Assembly: GCA_013696365.1 (NCBI GenBank)
Contig: JACCYS010000226.1
Location: 1-5,447 of the forward strand
Reading direction: 5' to 3'
DNA from: Nocardioidaceae bacterium
GTDB lineage: Bacteria > Actinomycetota > Actinomycetes > Propionibacteriales > Nocardioidaceae
Length of the DNA stretch: 5,447 nucleotides
Each line of letters starts with the position of its first letter. Within the stretch, counting starts at the first letter, position 1. Below are positions 1 through 4,843 of the stretch, one piece after another. Both the position numbers and the translations under genes were made by a program. Below the pieces are notes generated by a model. It worked only from the letters and a program-made list of their open reading frames with translations, did not search any database and had not been told where the DNA came from.

Positions 1-483
1 CTGGCCGCTGCGGGCGGTCACGTCGAGGTCGCCCGGCTGCTGGTCAACCTCGGTGCAGACCCCGACGCCCAGGACGACCAGCAGGACAGCGCCTGGCTGG
101 TCACCGGCGTGACCGGCAGTGTGGCCAAGGCGGAGACGTTGCTGCCGGCCGACCCCGACCTGGGGTTGCTCAACCGCTTCGGCGGCACCTCGGTCATCCC
201 GGCCAGCGAACGCGGTCACGTCGCCTACGTCCGCCGGGTGGCACGCACCGGCATCAACCTCGACCACGTCAATGACCTCGGTTGGACGGCGCTGCTGGAG
301 GCGGTGGTCCTTGGCGACGGCGGGCGTCGGCACCAGCAGGTCGTACGGGCGCTGCTGGGCGCCGGCGCGGACCCGACCATCCCCGACGCCGACGGACGCA
401 CCCCGATCGCACTTGCCCGAGGCAGCGGGCAGGTGGTGATCGCCCGCATGCTCGCTGCCGCCGAGCCTGCCGACGGTCGATAG
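1..483 (+). CDS. Ankyrin-repeat protein, 3' part (5' end outside window)
   Basis: The frame is open from the first base, so the start lies upstream; 160 residues are visible before the TAG stop. Ankyrin repeats are recognisable: GGHVEVARLLVNLGADPD (visible residues 5-22), ERGHVAYVRRVARTGINLDHVN (split around residues 70-91), GWTALLEAV (94-102), VVRALLGAGADPTIPDADGRTP (114-135) and a last short helix pair. The G-A-D-P turns and the TPI/TAL helix starts are typical of the fold. Ankyrin repeats bind other proteins, so the partner decides the function and cannot be told from here. No membrane segment is seen in the visible part. A GTG at 109 could be read as a start, but it would cut through a repeat, and clear ankyrin sequence lies upstream of it in the same frame. 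The gene ends 10 bases before gcvT, and its stop codon forms part of the probable gcvT promoter. Confidence 0.88.
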   Translation: MAAAGGHVEVARLLVNLGADPDAQDDQQDSAWLVTGVTGSVAKAETLLPADPDLGLLNRFGGTSVIPASERGHVAYVRRVARTGINLDHVNDLGWTALLEAVVLGDGGRRHQQVVRALLGAGADPTIPDADGRTPIALARGSGQVVIARMLAAAEPADGR

Positions 484-486
484 ATT
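481..486 (+). promoter_or_regulatory. Probable -10 box of gcvT (leaderless start)
   Basis: TAGATT lies 7 bases before the gcvT ATG and fits the TAnnnT -10 consensus. Transcription would begin at or next to the ATG, giving a leaderless mRNA. This agrees with the absence of any Shine-Dalgarno sequence in the pyrimidine-rich spacer. The first three bases are the TAG stop of the ankyrin gene. No good -35 hexamer is visible about 17 bases upstream. Confidence 0.5.
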
Positions 487-493
487 CCCCCGC

Positions 494-1615
494 ATGAGCG
501 AACCGTCGAATGAGCAGACCCTGCGCCGGTCACCTCTGCACGACCGGCATCGTGTCCTCGGTGCCAAGACAGCGCCGTTCGGCGGCTGGGAGATGCCGCT
601 GGAGTATGCCGGGGGAGGGGTGCTCAAGGAGCATGCTGCCGTCCGCGAGTCGGTCGGGGTGTTCGACGTCAGTCATCTCGGCACGCTGCGGGTCCACGGA
701 CCCGGTGCCCGCAGTCATGTGGACTCCTGCCTGACCAACGCGCTTGACCGGATCAACCCAGGTCAGGCGCAGTACACGCTGGCCTGTGACGACGAGGTCG
801 GGGGCGTGGTAGACGACATGATCGTCTACCTGGTCAGCGATGACGACCTGCTGCTGGTGCCAAACGCGGCTAACGCCGCGGAGGTGGCCCGGCGGCTGCG
901 CGCGGACGCCCCAGCGGGCGTCGAGGTGGTCGACCTGCACGAGGAGCAGGCCATCCTCGCCGTGCAGGGGCCCGCCTGTGACGAGGTGTTGGCCGCGGTC
1001 GGTCTGCCCGTCGGCCACCCGTACATGTCGTTCGAGCAGGCCGAACTCGGCGGCGCGCCGGTGGTGGTCTGCCGCACCGGCTACACCGGCGAGCGCGGCT
1101 ATGAGCTGGTGCTGCCGGGAACGAGCGCGCCCGAGCTGTGGGACCGGCTGCTTGAGGTCGGCGCACGACACGGCATCCGGGCCTGCGGTCTCGGTGCCCG
1201 GGACACCCTGCGCACCGAGATGGGCTATCCGCTGCACGGGCACGAGCTGAGCCTCGACATCAGTCCGGTGATGGCTCGTACGGTGTGGGCCGTCGGTTGG
1301 GACAAGCCCGCCTTCTGGGGCCGCGACGTGCTGGTGGCTGAGCGCGCTGCCAAGGCGGGCCCGCTGCTGCGTGGGCTGAAAGCGGCCGGTCGTGGCATCC
1401 CCCGGCCCGGCATGAGGGTCGGTCCGGGCGACGGTACCGAGCCGGTCGGCACGGTGACGTCGGGGACTTTCTCGCCGACCTTGCGCACCGGTGTCGGACT
1501 GGCCCTGCTCGACCGATCGGTCGTCGACGGTGACGAGGTCGTCGTCGAGATGCGCGGTCGGCGGGAGGCGTTCACGGTCACCAAGCCACCGTTCGTGCAG
1601 ACCGCCATCCGCTAA
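494..1615 (+). CDS. gcvT: Glycine cleavage system T-protein (aminomethyltransferase)
   Basis: GcvT takes the aminomethyl group carried on lipoyl-GcvH and transfers its methylene to tetrahydrofolate, giving 5,10-methylene-THF and ammonia in the cytoplasm (EC 2.1.2.10). The protein is 373 residues, the usual size. The N-terminal GCV_T domain begins with SPLHDRHRVLGAK and FGGWEMPLEY (residues 13-38). It continues with GVFDVSHLG (55-63), where the family has its folate-site signature, and GGVVDDMIVY (103-112), which holds the conserved catalytic aspartate. Also present are TGYTGERGYE (195-204) and GLGARDTLRTEMGYPLHG (232-249). The C-terminal domain carries VGTVTSGTFSPTLRTGVGLAL (split around 318-338). 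All expected motifs are intact, so it is probably active and not a YgfZ-type paralogue. The ATG at 494 gives the normal N-terminus. No gcvH or gcvP lies within the window, and there is no room for a glycine riboswitch in the 10-base upstream gap. Confidence 0.95.
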   Translation: MSEPSNEQTLRRSPLHDRHRVLGAKTAPFGGWEMPLEYAGGGVLKEHAAVRESVGVFDVSHLGTLRVHGPGARSHVDSCLTNALDRINPGQAQYTLACDDEVGGVVDDMIVYLVSDDDLLLVPNAANAAEVARRLRADAPAGVEVVDLHEEQAILAVQGPACDEVLAAVGLPVGHPYMSFEQAELGGAPVVVCRTGYTGERGYELVLPGTSAPELWDRLLEVGARHGIRACGLGARDTLRTEMGYPLHGHELSLDISPVMARTVWAVGWDKPAFWGRDVLVAERAAKAGPLLRGLKAAGRGIPRPGMRVGPGDGTEPVGTVTSGTFSPTLRTGVGLALLDRSVVDGDEVVVEMRGRREAFTVTKPPFVQTAIR

Positions 1616-1797
1616 CCCGGGCGGTAGTCGCCCAGCGAGAGCCCGCGCAGCCCACGCAGCGCACGAGCTGAGTGTGCGCAAACGCACCACGACGACGGGC
1701 GGCGGTAGTGCACCTTCGCACAGTGGCCGCTGCCTCCGTGTCCCGCGGATTTGGGCGACGGACGGCAGGCGGGGTCGCGGTCTTCTAGGCTGCGGGC
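1616..1797. other. Intergenic gap after gcvT, rich in short inverted repeats
   Basis: This is a 182-bp non-coding stretch. GGGCG (1619-1623) pairs with CGCCC (1629-1633) just after the gcvT stop. GCGCAC (1659-1664) pairs with GTGCGC (1674-1679). GTGCG (1674-1678) pairs with CGCAC (1683-1687) across a 4-base loop. TGTGCG (1673-1678) pairs with CGCACA (1717-1722) as an outer stem. The 9-mer GGCGGTAGT occurs twice, at 1620-1628 and 1701-1709. No U-tract follows the first stem, so it is only a weak terminator candidate. The promoter of the next gene sits at the right end. Confidence 0.5.
1786..1791 (+). promoter_or_regulatory. Probable -10 box for the 68-residue ORF (leaderless start)
   Basis: TAGGCT lies 6 bases before the ATG at 1798 and matches TAnnnT. 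No Shine-Dalgarno sequence is present, so the transcript probably starts at the ATG. The arrangement matches the one before gcvT, which supports both. No convincing -35 is visible. Confidence 0.5.
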
Positions 1798-2004
1798 ATG
1801 GCATGGACCTGGCGATTCGAGACCAGCACCGGCGAGAGCGTCGAGCCGCCCGACGAGGCGGTGGCCGTGTTCCCCTCGCAGGCCGACGCCGAGACCTGGC
1901 TCGGCGAGGAGTTCCCTGCTCTCGTCGAGGCTGGCGTCGACCAGGTGGTGCTGCTCGAGGGCACCCGTGAGGTGTACGGGCCGATGAGCCTGCATGAAGC
2001 CTGA
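1798..2004 (+). CDS. Conserved-looking small protein of unknown function (68 aa)
   Basis: The product is 68 residues, short and acidic. It starts MAWTWRFE, has a segment of FPSQADAETWLGEEFPALVEAG (split around residues 25-46) that looks like an amphipathic helix pair, and ends in a beta-like VDQVVLLEGTREVYGPMSL (47-65). From memory it resembles small hypothetical proteins found in actinobacteria with the same aromatic start and the REVYGPMSL end, but I cannot assign a function. No signal peptide, membrane segment or cysteine is present. The coding call rests on normal codon use, a plausible leaderless promoter 6 bases upstream, and tight linkage to the next gene (12 bases, same frame). The two are probably co-transcribed. 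Confidence 0.75.
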   Translation: MAWTWRFETSTGESVEPPDEAVAVFPSQADAETWLGEEFPALVEAGVDQVVLLEGTREVYGPMSLHEA

Positions 2005-2016
2005 CGGCTTGCCGCC

Positions 2017-2727
2017 GTGAGACCACGCTTCGAGGAGCTCGACTGGTCCGAGACGCCGATGGGGACCGTCAGCCTGCGCCGGCGACTCGAGCCGACCCTC
2101 GAGGTCGACGTGTACGAGGTCAAGCTCGGCGACGAGTTCCTCATGTCGAGCCTGTTCACGGTGGCTGAGATCGAGCTCGCGCGCCTCGGTCTGGCGGCTT
2201 CCCCGGGCAGTGACCTCGACGTTGCTGTCGGCGGTCTCGGCCTCGGCTACACCGCGCAGGCCGTGCTCGCCGACCCGCGTGTGGCGTCGCTGACGGTGGT
2301 GGAGGCACTGGGCGAGGTGATCGGCTGGCACGAACGCGGGCTGCTGCCCGACGTGGCCGGGTTGACGGCGGACCCACGCACCCGGCTGGTGCACGGTGAC
2401 TTCTTCGCGCTTGCCGGTGCGGACGGCGGGCTCGACGGGGCGGCGCCGAACAGGCGGTTCCACGCGGTGCTGGTGGACATCGACCACACGCCGCGACATG
2501 TCCTGCACCCGAGCCACGCCGCCTTCTACACGCCCGCCGGGCTGCGCCGTCTCACCAGCCACCTGCACCCGGGGGGAGTCTTCGCGCTGTGGTCTGACGA
2601 CCCGCCGGACGACGACTTCGGCAACACCCTGGCGGAAGTTTTCGGCCGCACGGCGGCCCACGTGGTCACCTTTCCCAACCCCCTCACCGGCGGCCTGTCG
2701 GCGAACACGGTCTATGTCGCAAGTTGA
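2017..2727 (+). CDS. Spermidine-synthase-fold, SAM-binding transferase-like protein
   Basis: The product is 236 residues with a Rossmann-type methyltransferase/spermidine synthase fold. Strand 1 and the nucleotide loop are DVAVGGLGLGYTAQAVL (residues 68-84). Strand 2 ends in the acidic ribose-binding position VVEALGEVI (E96). The HGDFF segment (126-130) is where the family contacts adenine. VLVDIDHTPRHVLHPSH (151-167) takes the place of the catalytic aspartate strand. LHPGGVFALWSDDPPDDDF (183-201) and NTVYVA close the fold. True spermidine synthases have GGGDG in the loop, whose aspartate holds the aminopropyl end of decarboxylated SAM; here it reads GGLGLG. The substrate is therefore doubtful, although databases commonly label such proteins spermidine synthase. 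The start is taken as GTG 2017. No clear ribosome site precedes it, so coupling to the upstream small gene is likely. Confidence 0.85.
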   Translation: MRPRFEELDWSETPMGTVSLRRRLEPTLEVDVYEVKLGDEFLMSSLFTVAEIELARLGLAASPGSDLDVAVGGLGLGYTAQAVLADPRVASLTVVEALGEVIGWHERGLLPDVAGLTADPRTRLVHGDFFALAGADGGLDGAAPNRRFHAVLVDIDHTPRHVLHPSHAAFYTPAGLRRLTSHLHPGGVFALWSDDPPDDDFGNTLAEVFGRTAAHVVTFPNPLTGGLSANTVYVAS

Positions 2728-2729
2728 GC

Positions 2730-2739
2730 CAGCCGGCTG
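2730..2739. repeat. 10-bp perfect palindrome after the synthase-like gene
   Basis: CAGCCGGCTG reads the same on both strands and lies two bases after the stop codon at 2725-2727. With no loop and no T-tract it is a poor intrinsic terminator. It may be a protein-binding site or chance. Confidence 0.35.
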
Positions 2740-2749
2740 ACCATTCTGG

Positions 2750-2780
2750 TTGCCTACCGTGTTCCTACTTCGAGTAGGAT
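2750..2780 (+). promoter_or_regulatory. Promoter of the mazEF module
   Basis: A -10 box TAGGAT (2775-2780) lies 6 bases before the antitoxin ATG. A possible -35, TTGCCT (2750-2755), is 19 bases further up, a little longer than the ideal spacer. The start could be leaderless. Alternatively, AGGATGG (2776-2782) could act as a closely spaced ribosome site on a longer transcript. The promoter is overlapped by an inverted repeat, described separately. Confidence 0.5.
2763..2779. promoter_or_regulatory. Probable autoregulatory operator of mazEF (dyad on the -10)
   Basis: TCCTACT (2763-2769) and AGTAGGA (2773-2779) form a perfect 7-bp inverted repeat around a 3-base centre, covering most of the -10 box. 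A second, overlapping inverted pair is TACTTC (2766-2771) and GAAGTA (2782-2787). CCTAC also recurs as a direct repeat at 2753-2757 and 2764-2768, 11 bases apart, about one helical turn. Ribbon-helix-helix antitoxins normally bind such repeats as dimers and repress their own operon, so this is the expected place for a MazE operator. Binding is inferred. Confidence 0.6.
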
Positions 2781-2786
2781 GGAAGT

Positions 2787-3008
2787 ATGAAGGTCAGTGT
2801 GAGCCTGCCGGCCGATGACGTCGAGTTTCTCGACACCTACGCGCAGGCACAGGGGTACGACTCACGCTCGGCCGTCGTCCATCAGGCCGTCGCACTGCTG
2901 CGTGCCGGCGAGCTCGCCGACGCCTACGAGGATGCTTGGGAGTCCTGGACGGCGTCTGCGGACGCCGCAGCCTGGGACGTCGTGGCAGCGGACGGCCTCA
3001 GGTCCTGA
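2787..3008 (+). CDS. mazE: Ribbon-helix-helix antitoxin of the MazE type
   Basis: The 73-residue antitoxin should neutralise the MazF toxin encoded next and repress the operon. The N-terminal ribbon is MKVSVSLP (1-8). Helix 1 is about 9-22 (DDVEFLDTYAQAQG) and helix 2 about 26-40 (SRSAVVHQAVALLRA), forming a complete RHH DNA-binding domain. The C-terminal tail (41-73) is acidic and rich in Trp and Ala: YEDAWESWTASADAAAWDVV. This matches the disordered segment that inserts into MazF in this family. The stop TGA directly abuts the toxin ATG, so the toxin is probably translated by re-initiation, keeping antitoxin output at least as high. The ATG at 2787 gives the canonical RHH start. VapB/ParD-type naming is possible, but the partner makes MazE the better label. 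Confidence 0.88.
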   Translation: MKVSVSLPADDVEFLDTYAQAQGYDSRSAVVHQAVALLRAGELADAYEDAWESWTASADAAAWDVVAADGLRS

Positions 3009-3356
3009 ATGCGGCGCGGCGAGATCCGTCTGGTCGACCTGGACCCGGTGCGTGGGTCGGAGGCGGACAAGAACCGTCCCGCCGTAGTGGTCAGCAATGA
3101 CTTCGCCAACGCGACGGCGACCCGGCTCGGGCGTGGAGTTGTCACGCTCGTACCGATCACCTCGAACGTCGCACGCATCCACCCTTTTCACGTGCTGCTG
3201 CCAGCGGCCGTGACGGGATTGCCGCAGGACTCCAAGGCGCAGGCAGAGCAGGTCCGCTCGGTCGCTGTCGAACGCGTCGGCAAGCGACGAGGGTCATTGT
3301 CGCGGCAGCTGATCAGTGACCTCGACGCGGCGTTGCGCGTCCACCTGGCGCTGTAA
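3009..3356 (+). CDS. mazF: MazF/PemK-type endoribonuclease toxin
   Basis: The 115-residue product is the normal length for a MazF toxin, a dimeric ribosome-independent endoribonuclease that cuts RNA at short specific sequences and stops growth when the antitoxin is lost. The start MRRGEIRLVDLDPVRGSE (1-18) is the classical first strand. KNRPAVVVSN (21-30) carries the conserved arginine R23. VTLVPITSN (45-53) carries T51 and S52; an Arg and a Thr at these positions form the active site in characterised members. FHVLLPA and DSKAQAEQVRSV (74-85) are also typical. No residue appears lost, so it is probably active. The cleavage sequence cannot be predicted by eye. The gene begins immediately after the antitoxin stop, in the same frame, with no promoter or ribosome site of its own. 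It ends 29 bases from a convergent aldo/keto reductase gene. Confidence 0.93.
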   Translation: MRRGEIRLVDLDPVRGSEADKNRPAVVVSNDFANATATRLGRGVVTLVPITSNVARIHPFHVLLPAAVTGLPQDSKAQAEQVRSVAVERVGKRRGSLSRQLISDLDAALRVHLAL

Positions 3357-3380
3357 GGACGGCTCCAGCCCGGCAGCGCC
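3347..3380. terminator. Possible bidirectional terminator between mazF and the reductase
   Basis: GGCGCT (3347-3352) and AGCGCC (3375-3380) form a 6-bp inverted repeat spanning the mazF stop and the short convergent gap. A second pair, GGCT and AGCC (3361-3364, 3367-3370), lies inside. There is no T-tract on either strand, so its strength as an intrinsic terminator is doubtful. Confidence 0.3.
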
Positions 3381-3385
3381 CCGGC

Positions 3386-4390
3386 TCACCACTGCGGGTG
3401 GATGACCGCGCGCAGGTGCTCGTCGTAGATCCGGCGTACGCCCTGATCGAAGTCGTCGCCGAGTGGCGGGACCCGACCGGCCGCGGCGTTCGACCGTGCC
3501 TGTTCGATGTTGCGCGCCCCGGGGATGACGCTGGAGACCTCTGGGTGCTGCCACAGCCAGGTGATCGCCGCCTGGGCCGAGGTGACGCCGTCGGGTGCCT
3601 GCGACTCGACGAGCGCGCCGAAGTCCTTGGCGGCGGCAATCCCGGTCTCGTAGTCCACCCCGGAGAACGTCTCGCCGACGTCGAAGGCGCTGCCGTCGCG
3701 GTTGAAGGTGCGGTGGTCGTCGTCGGCGAACGTGGTGGCGGCGTCGTACTTGCCCGACAACAACCCCGATGCCAGCGGGACGCGCACGATGATGCCGACG
3801 CCGGCCTCGGCCGCTGCCGGGAACACCTGCTCGAGCGGCTTGAGCCGGAACGCATTCGCGATGATCTGCACGGTTGCGACGTTTGGGCGCGCGATCGCCG
3901 CGAGCGCCTCCTCGACCTTCTCGACGCTCACGCCATACGCAGCCATCACGCCCTCGTCCACGAGGGTGTCCAGCGCGTCGTACACCGCGTCGTCGGAGTA
4001 GACCGAGGTGGGCGGGCAGTGCAGCTGCACCAGGTCGAGCGTGTCGACGCCGAGGTTGCGCCGCGACCGGTCGGTCCACTCCCGGAAGTTGTCCAGCACG
4101 TAGTTCTCTGGCACCTGCTCGGCCCGGCGGCCCATCTTGGTTGCCACGGTGATCTGCGCGGCGTTCTCAGCGGTCCGCTCGCGCTGGAACTTGCCGATCA
4201 GCTGCTCGCTGCGGCCGTCGCCGTAGACGTCGGCGGTGTCGAAGAACGTGACGCCCTCCTGCGCGGCGGCGCCAAGGGTGGCGAGCGCGTCGTCGTCTGA
4301 CACGTCGCCCCAGTCGGCACCGAGCTGCCAGGTGCCCAACCCCACCACCGACACCGACCTGCCCGTACGGCCGAGCGTGCGCGTCTCCAT
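3386..4390 (-). CDS. Aldo/keto reductase
   Basis: The product is a 334-residue cytoplasmic NAD(P)H-dependent oxidoreductase of the AKR superfamily, reducing aldehydes or ketones to alcohols. The TIM-barrel start is METRTLGRTGRSVSVVGLGTW (split over 1-21). The full catalytic tetrad is visible: D51 and Y56 in FFDTADVYGDG, K85 in ITVATKMG, and H124 in LVQLHCPP. The C-terminal cofactor loop SSVIPGARNIEQARSN (286-301) is the usual phosphate-binding segment. The overall shape is close to the YajO/IolS-like group, but the substrate cannot be told. The frame is open 31 codons further up to 4483. I chose ATG 4390 because homologues start METRxLGxTG and because AAGGTGG lies 7 bases upstream of it on the minus strand. 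The upstream extension has no family similarity. It is convergent with mazF and divergent from the broken GNAT gene. Confidence 0.93.
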   Translation of the reverse strand: METRTLGRTGRSVSVVGLGTWQLGADWGDVSDDDALATLGAAAQEGVTFFDTADVYGDGRSEQLIGKFQRERTAENAAQITVATKMGRRAEQVPENYVLDNFREWTDRSRRNLGVDTLDLVQLHCPPTSVYSDDAVYDALDTLVDEGVMAAYGVSVEKVEEALAAIARPNVATVQIIANAFRLKPLEQVFPAAAEAGVGIIVRVPLASGLLSGKYDAATTFADDDHRTFNRDGSAFDVGETFSGVDYETGIAAAKDFGALVESQAPDGVTSAQAAITWLWQHPEVSSVIPGARNIEQARSNAAAGRVPPLGDDFDQGVRRIYDEHLRAVIHPQW

Positions 4391-4397
4391 CAACCTG

Positions 4398-4404
4398 CCA
4401 CCTT
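4398..4404 (-). promoter_or_regulatory. Shine-Dalgarno site that fixes the reductase start
   Basis: Read on the minus strand, AAGGTGG sits 7 bases before ATG 4390 and matches the anti-Shine-Dalgarno sequence with one mismatch. It decides against the longer open frame starting at 4483. It is one of the few clear ribosome sites in the window, where several other genes look leaderless. Confidence 0.65.
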
Positions 4405-4456
4405 TCGTTGGGTTACGAGACAGCATCGAATCAGACGCGCCAGCTGTGCGCTCGGT

Positions 4457-4836
4457 GTGGGCGTTCGGCATGCTTGCCGACATGATCTCTCGGTCCGCCG
4501 CGTCGGCCCCGACGACTGGGAGCTGTGGCGGGATCTACGACCGGCCGGTCGGCCAGCGGCCTGCCCAGCACTGATTGCGGCGTGGTCGAGCTGCTGTCCT
4601 TGTGGGTGGCCCCGACCGCGCGCGGTCGGGGGGTGGGCGACGCCCTGGTGCGCGAAGTGGAGCGGTGGGCGCGCAGCGTGGGAGCCCGATTCGTCCGGCT
4701 CGGGGTGGCAGCTGACAACCCCGCTGCGCGCGGGCTGTACAAGCGCCACCGCTTCGACGCCACCGGCGAGCAAGGCGGCCTGCTGGCCGACGGGGTCCTG
4801 CGCGAGCAGGTCATGACCAAGCGGCTCCAGCGCTAG
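4457..4836 (+). pseudogene. GNAT acetyltransferase, broken by internal deletion and frameshifts
   Basis: GNAT enzymes move an acetyl group from acetyl-CoA to an amine. The pieces lie in three frames. The N-terminal strand and first helix LSVRRVGPDDWELWRDLR are at 4487-4540 in the frame of GTG 4457. A short DRPVG, typical of the strand before the central sheet, is at 4539-4553 in another frame. The C-terminal half runs from 4552 in the third frame, with VVELLSLWVAP, the acetyl-CoA loop RGRGVG (4621-4638), NPAARGLYKRHRF and a stop at 4836. Family members usually have about 50 more residues between the first helix and the central strand, and these are missing. A 103-residue protein could start at GTG 4525, but it would lack the N-terminal third of the fold. 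The left border is uncertain. The stop lies 7 bases from the convergent hydrolase stop. Confidence 0.8.
4465..4480. repeat. Small dyad in the region upstream of the reductase
   Basis: TCGGCA (4465-4470) and TGCCGA (4475-4480) pair perfectly around a TGCT loop. The dyad lies about 75 bases upstream of the reductase start, at the beginning of the broken GNAT gene. It could be an operator or chance; no T-tract follows. Confidence 0.3.
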
Positions 4837-4843
4837 CGCCTGG

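Noticed and set aside
109..483. Ankyrin gene starting at GTG 109
   Set aside because: Clear ankyrin repeat sequence continues in frame to the window edge.
1616..1640. Strong intrinsic terminator after gcvT
   Set aside because: The stem is only 5 bp and no T-run follows.
530..2026. Long minus-strand open frame (498 codons) opposite gcvT and the next gene
   Set aside because: Its translation is Arg/Pro/Gln-rich low-complexity sequence with no recognisable domain; long antisense frames are expected in GC-rich DNA opposite real genes.
1612..2661. Minus-strand open frame ending in GLSLGDYRPG, possibly a gene tail opposite the 1616-1797 gap
   Set aside because: Most of it is antisense to two well-supported genes, and the tail alone has no family signature.
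3398..4300. 300-codon plus-strand open frame opposite the aldo/keto reductase
   Set aside because: The reductase on the minus strand has a complete catalytic tetrad and a ribosome site; the opposite frame shows no motif.
4391..4483. 31-residue N-terminal extension of the reductase
   Set aside because: The family start METRTLGRTG coincides with ATG 4390 and a good Shine-Dalgarno sequence; the extension overlaps the divergent GNAT remnant and looks non-coding.
4525..4836. Intact short GNAT gene starting at GTG 4525
   Set aside because: It lacks the first strand and helices, which are present just upstream in another frame, so decay of a longer gene explains it better.
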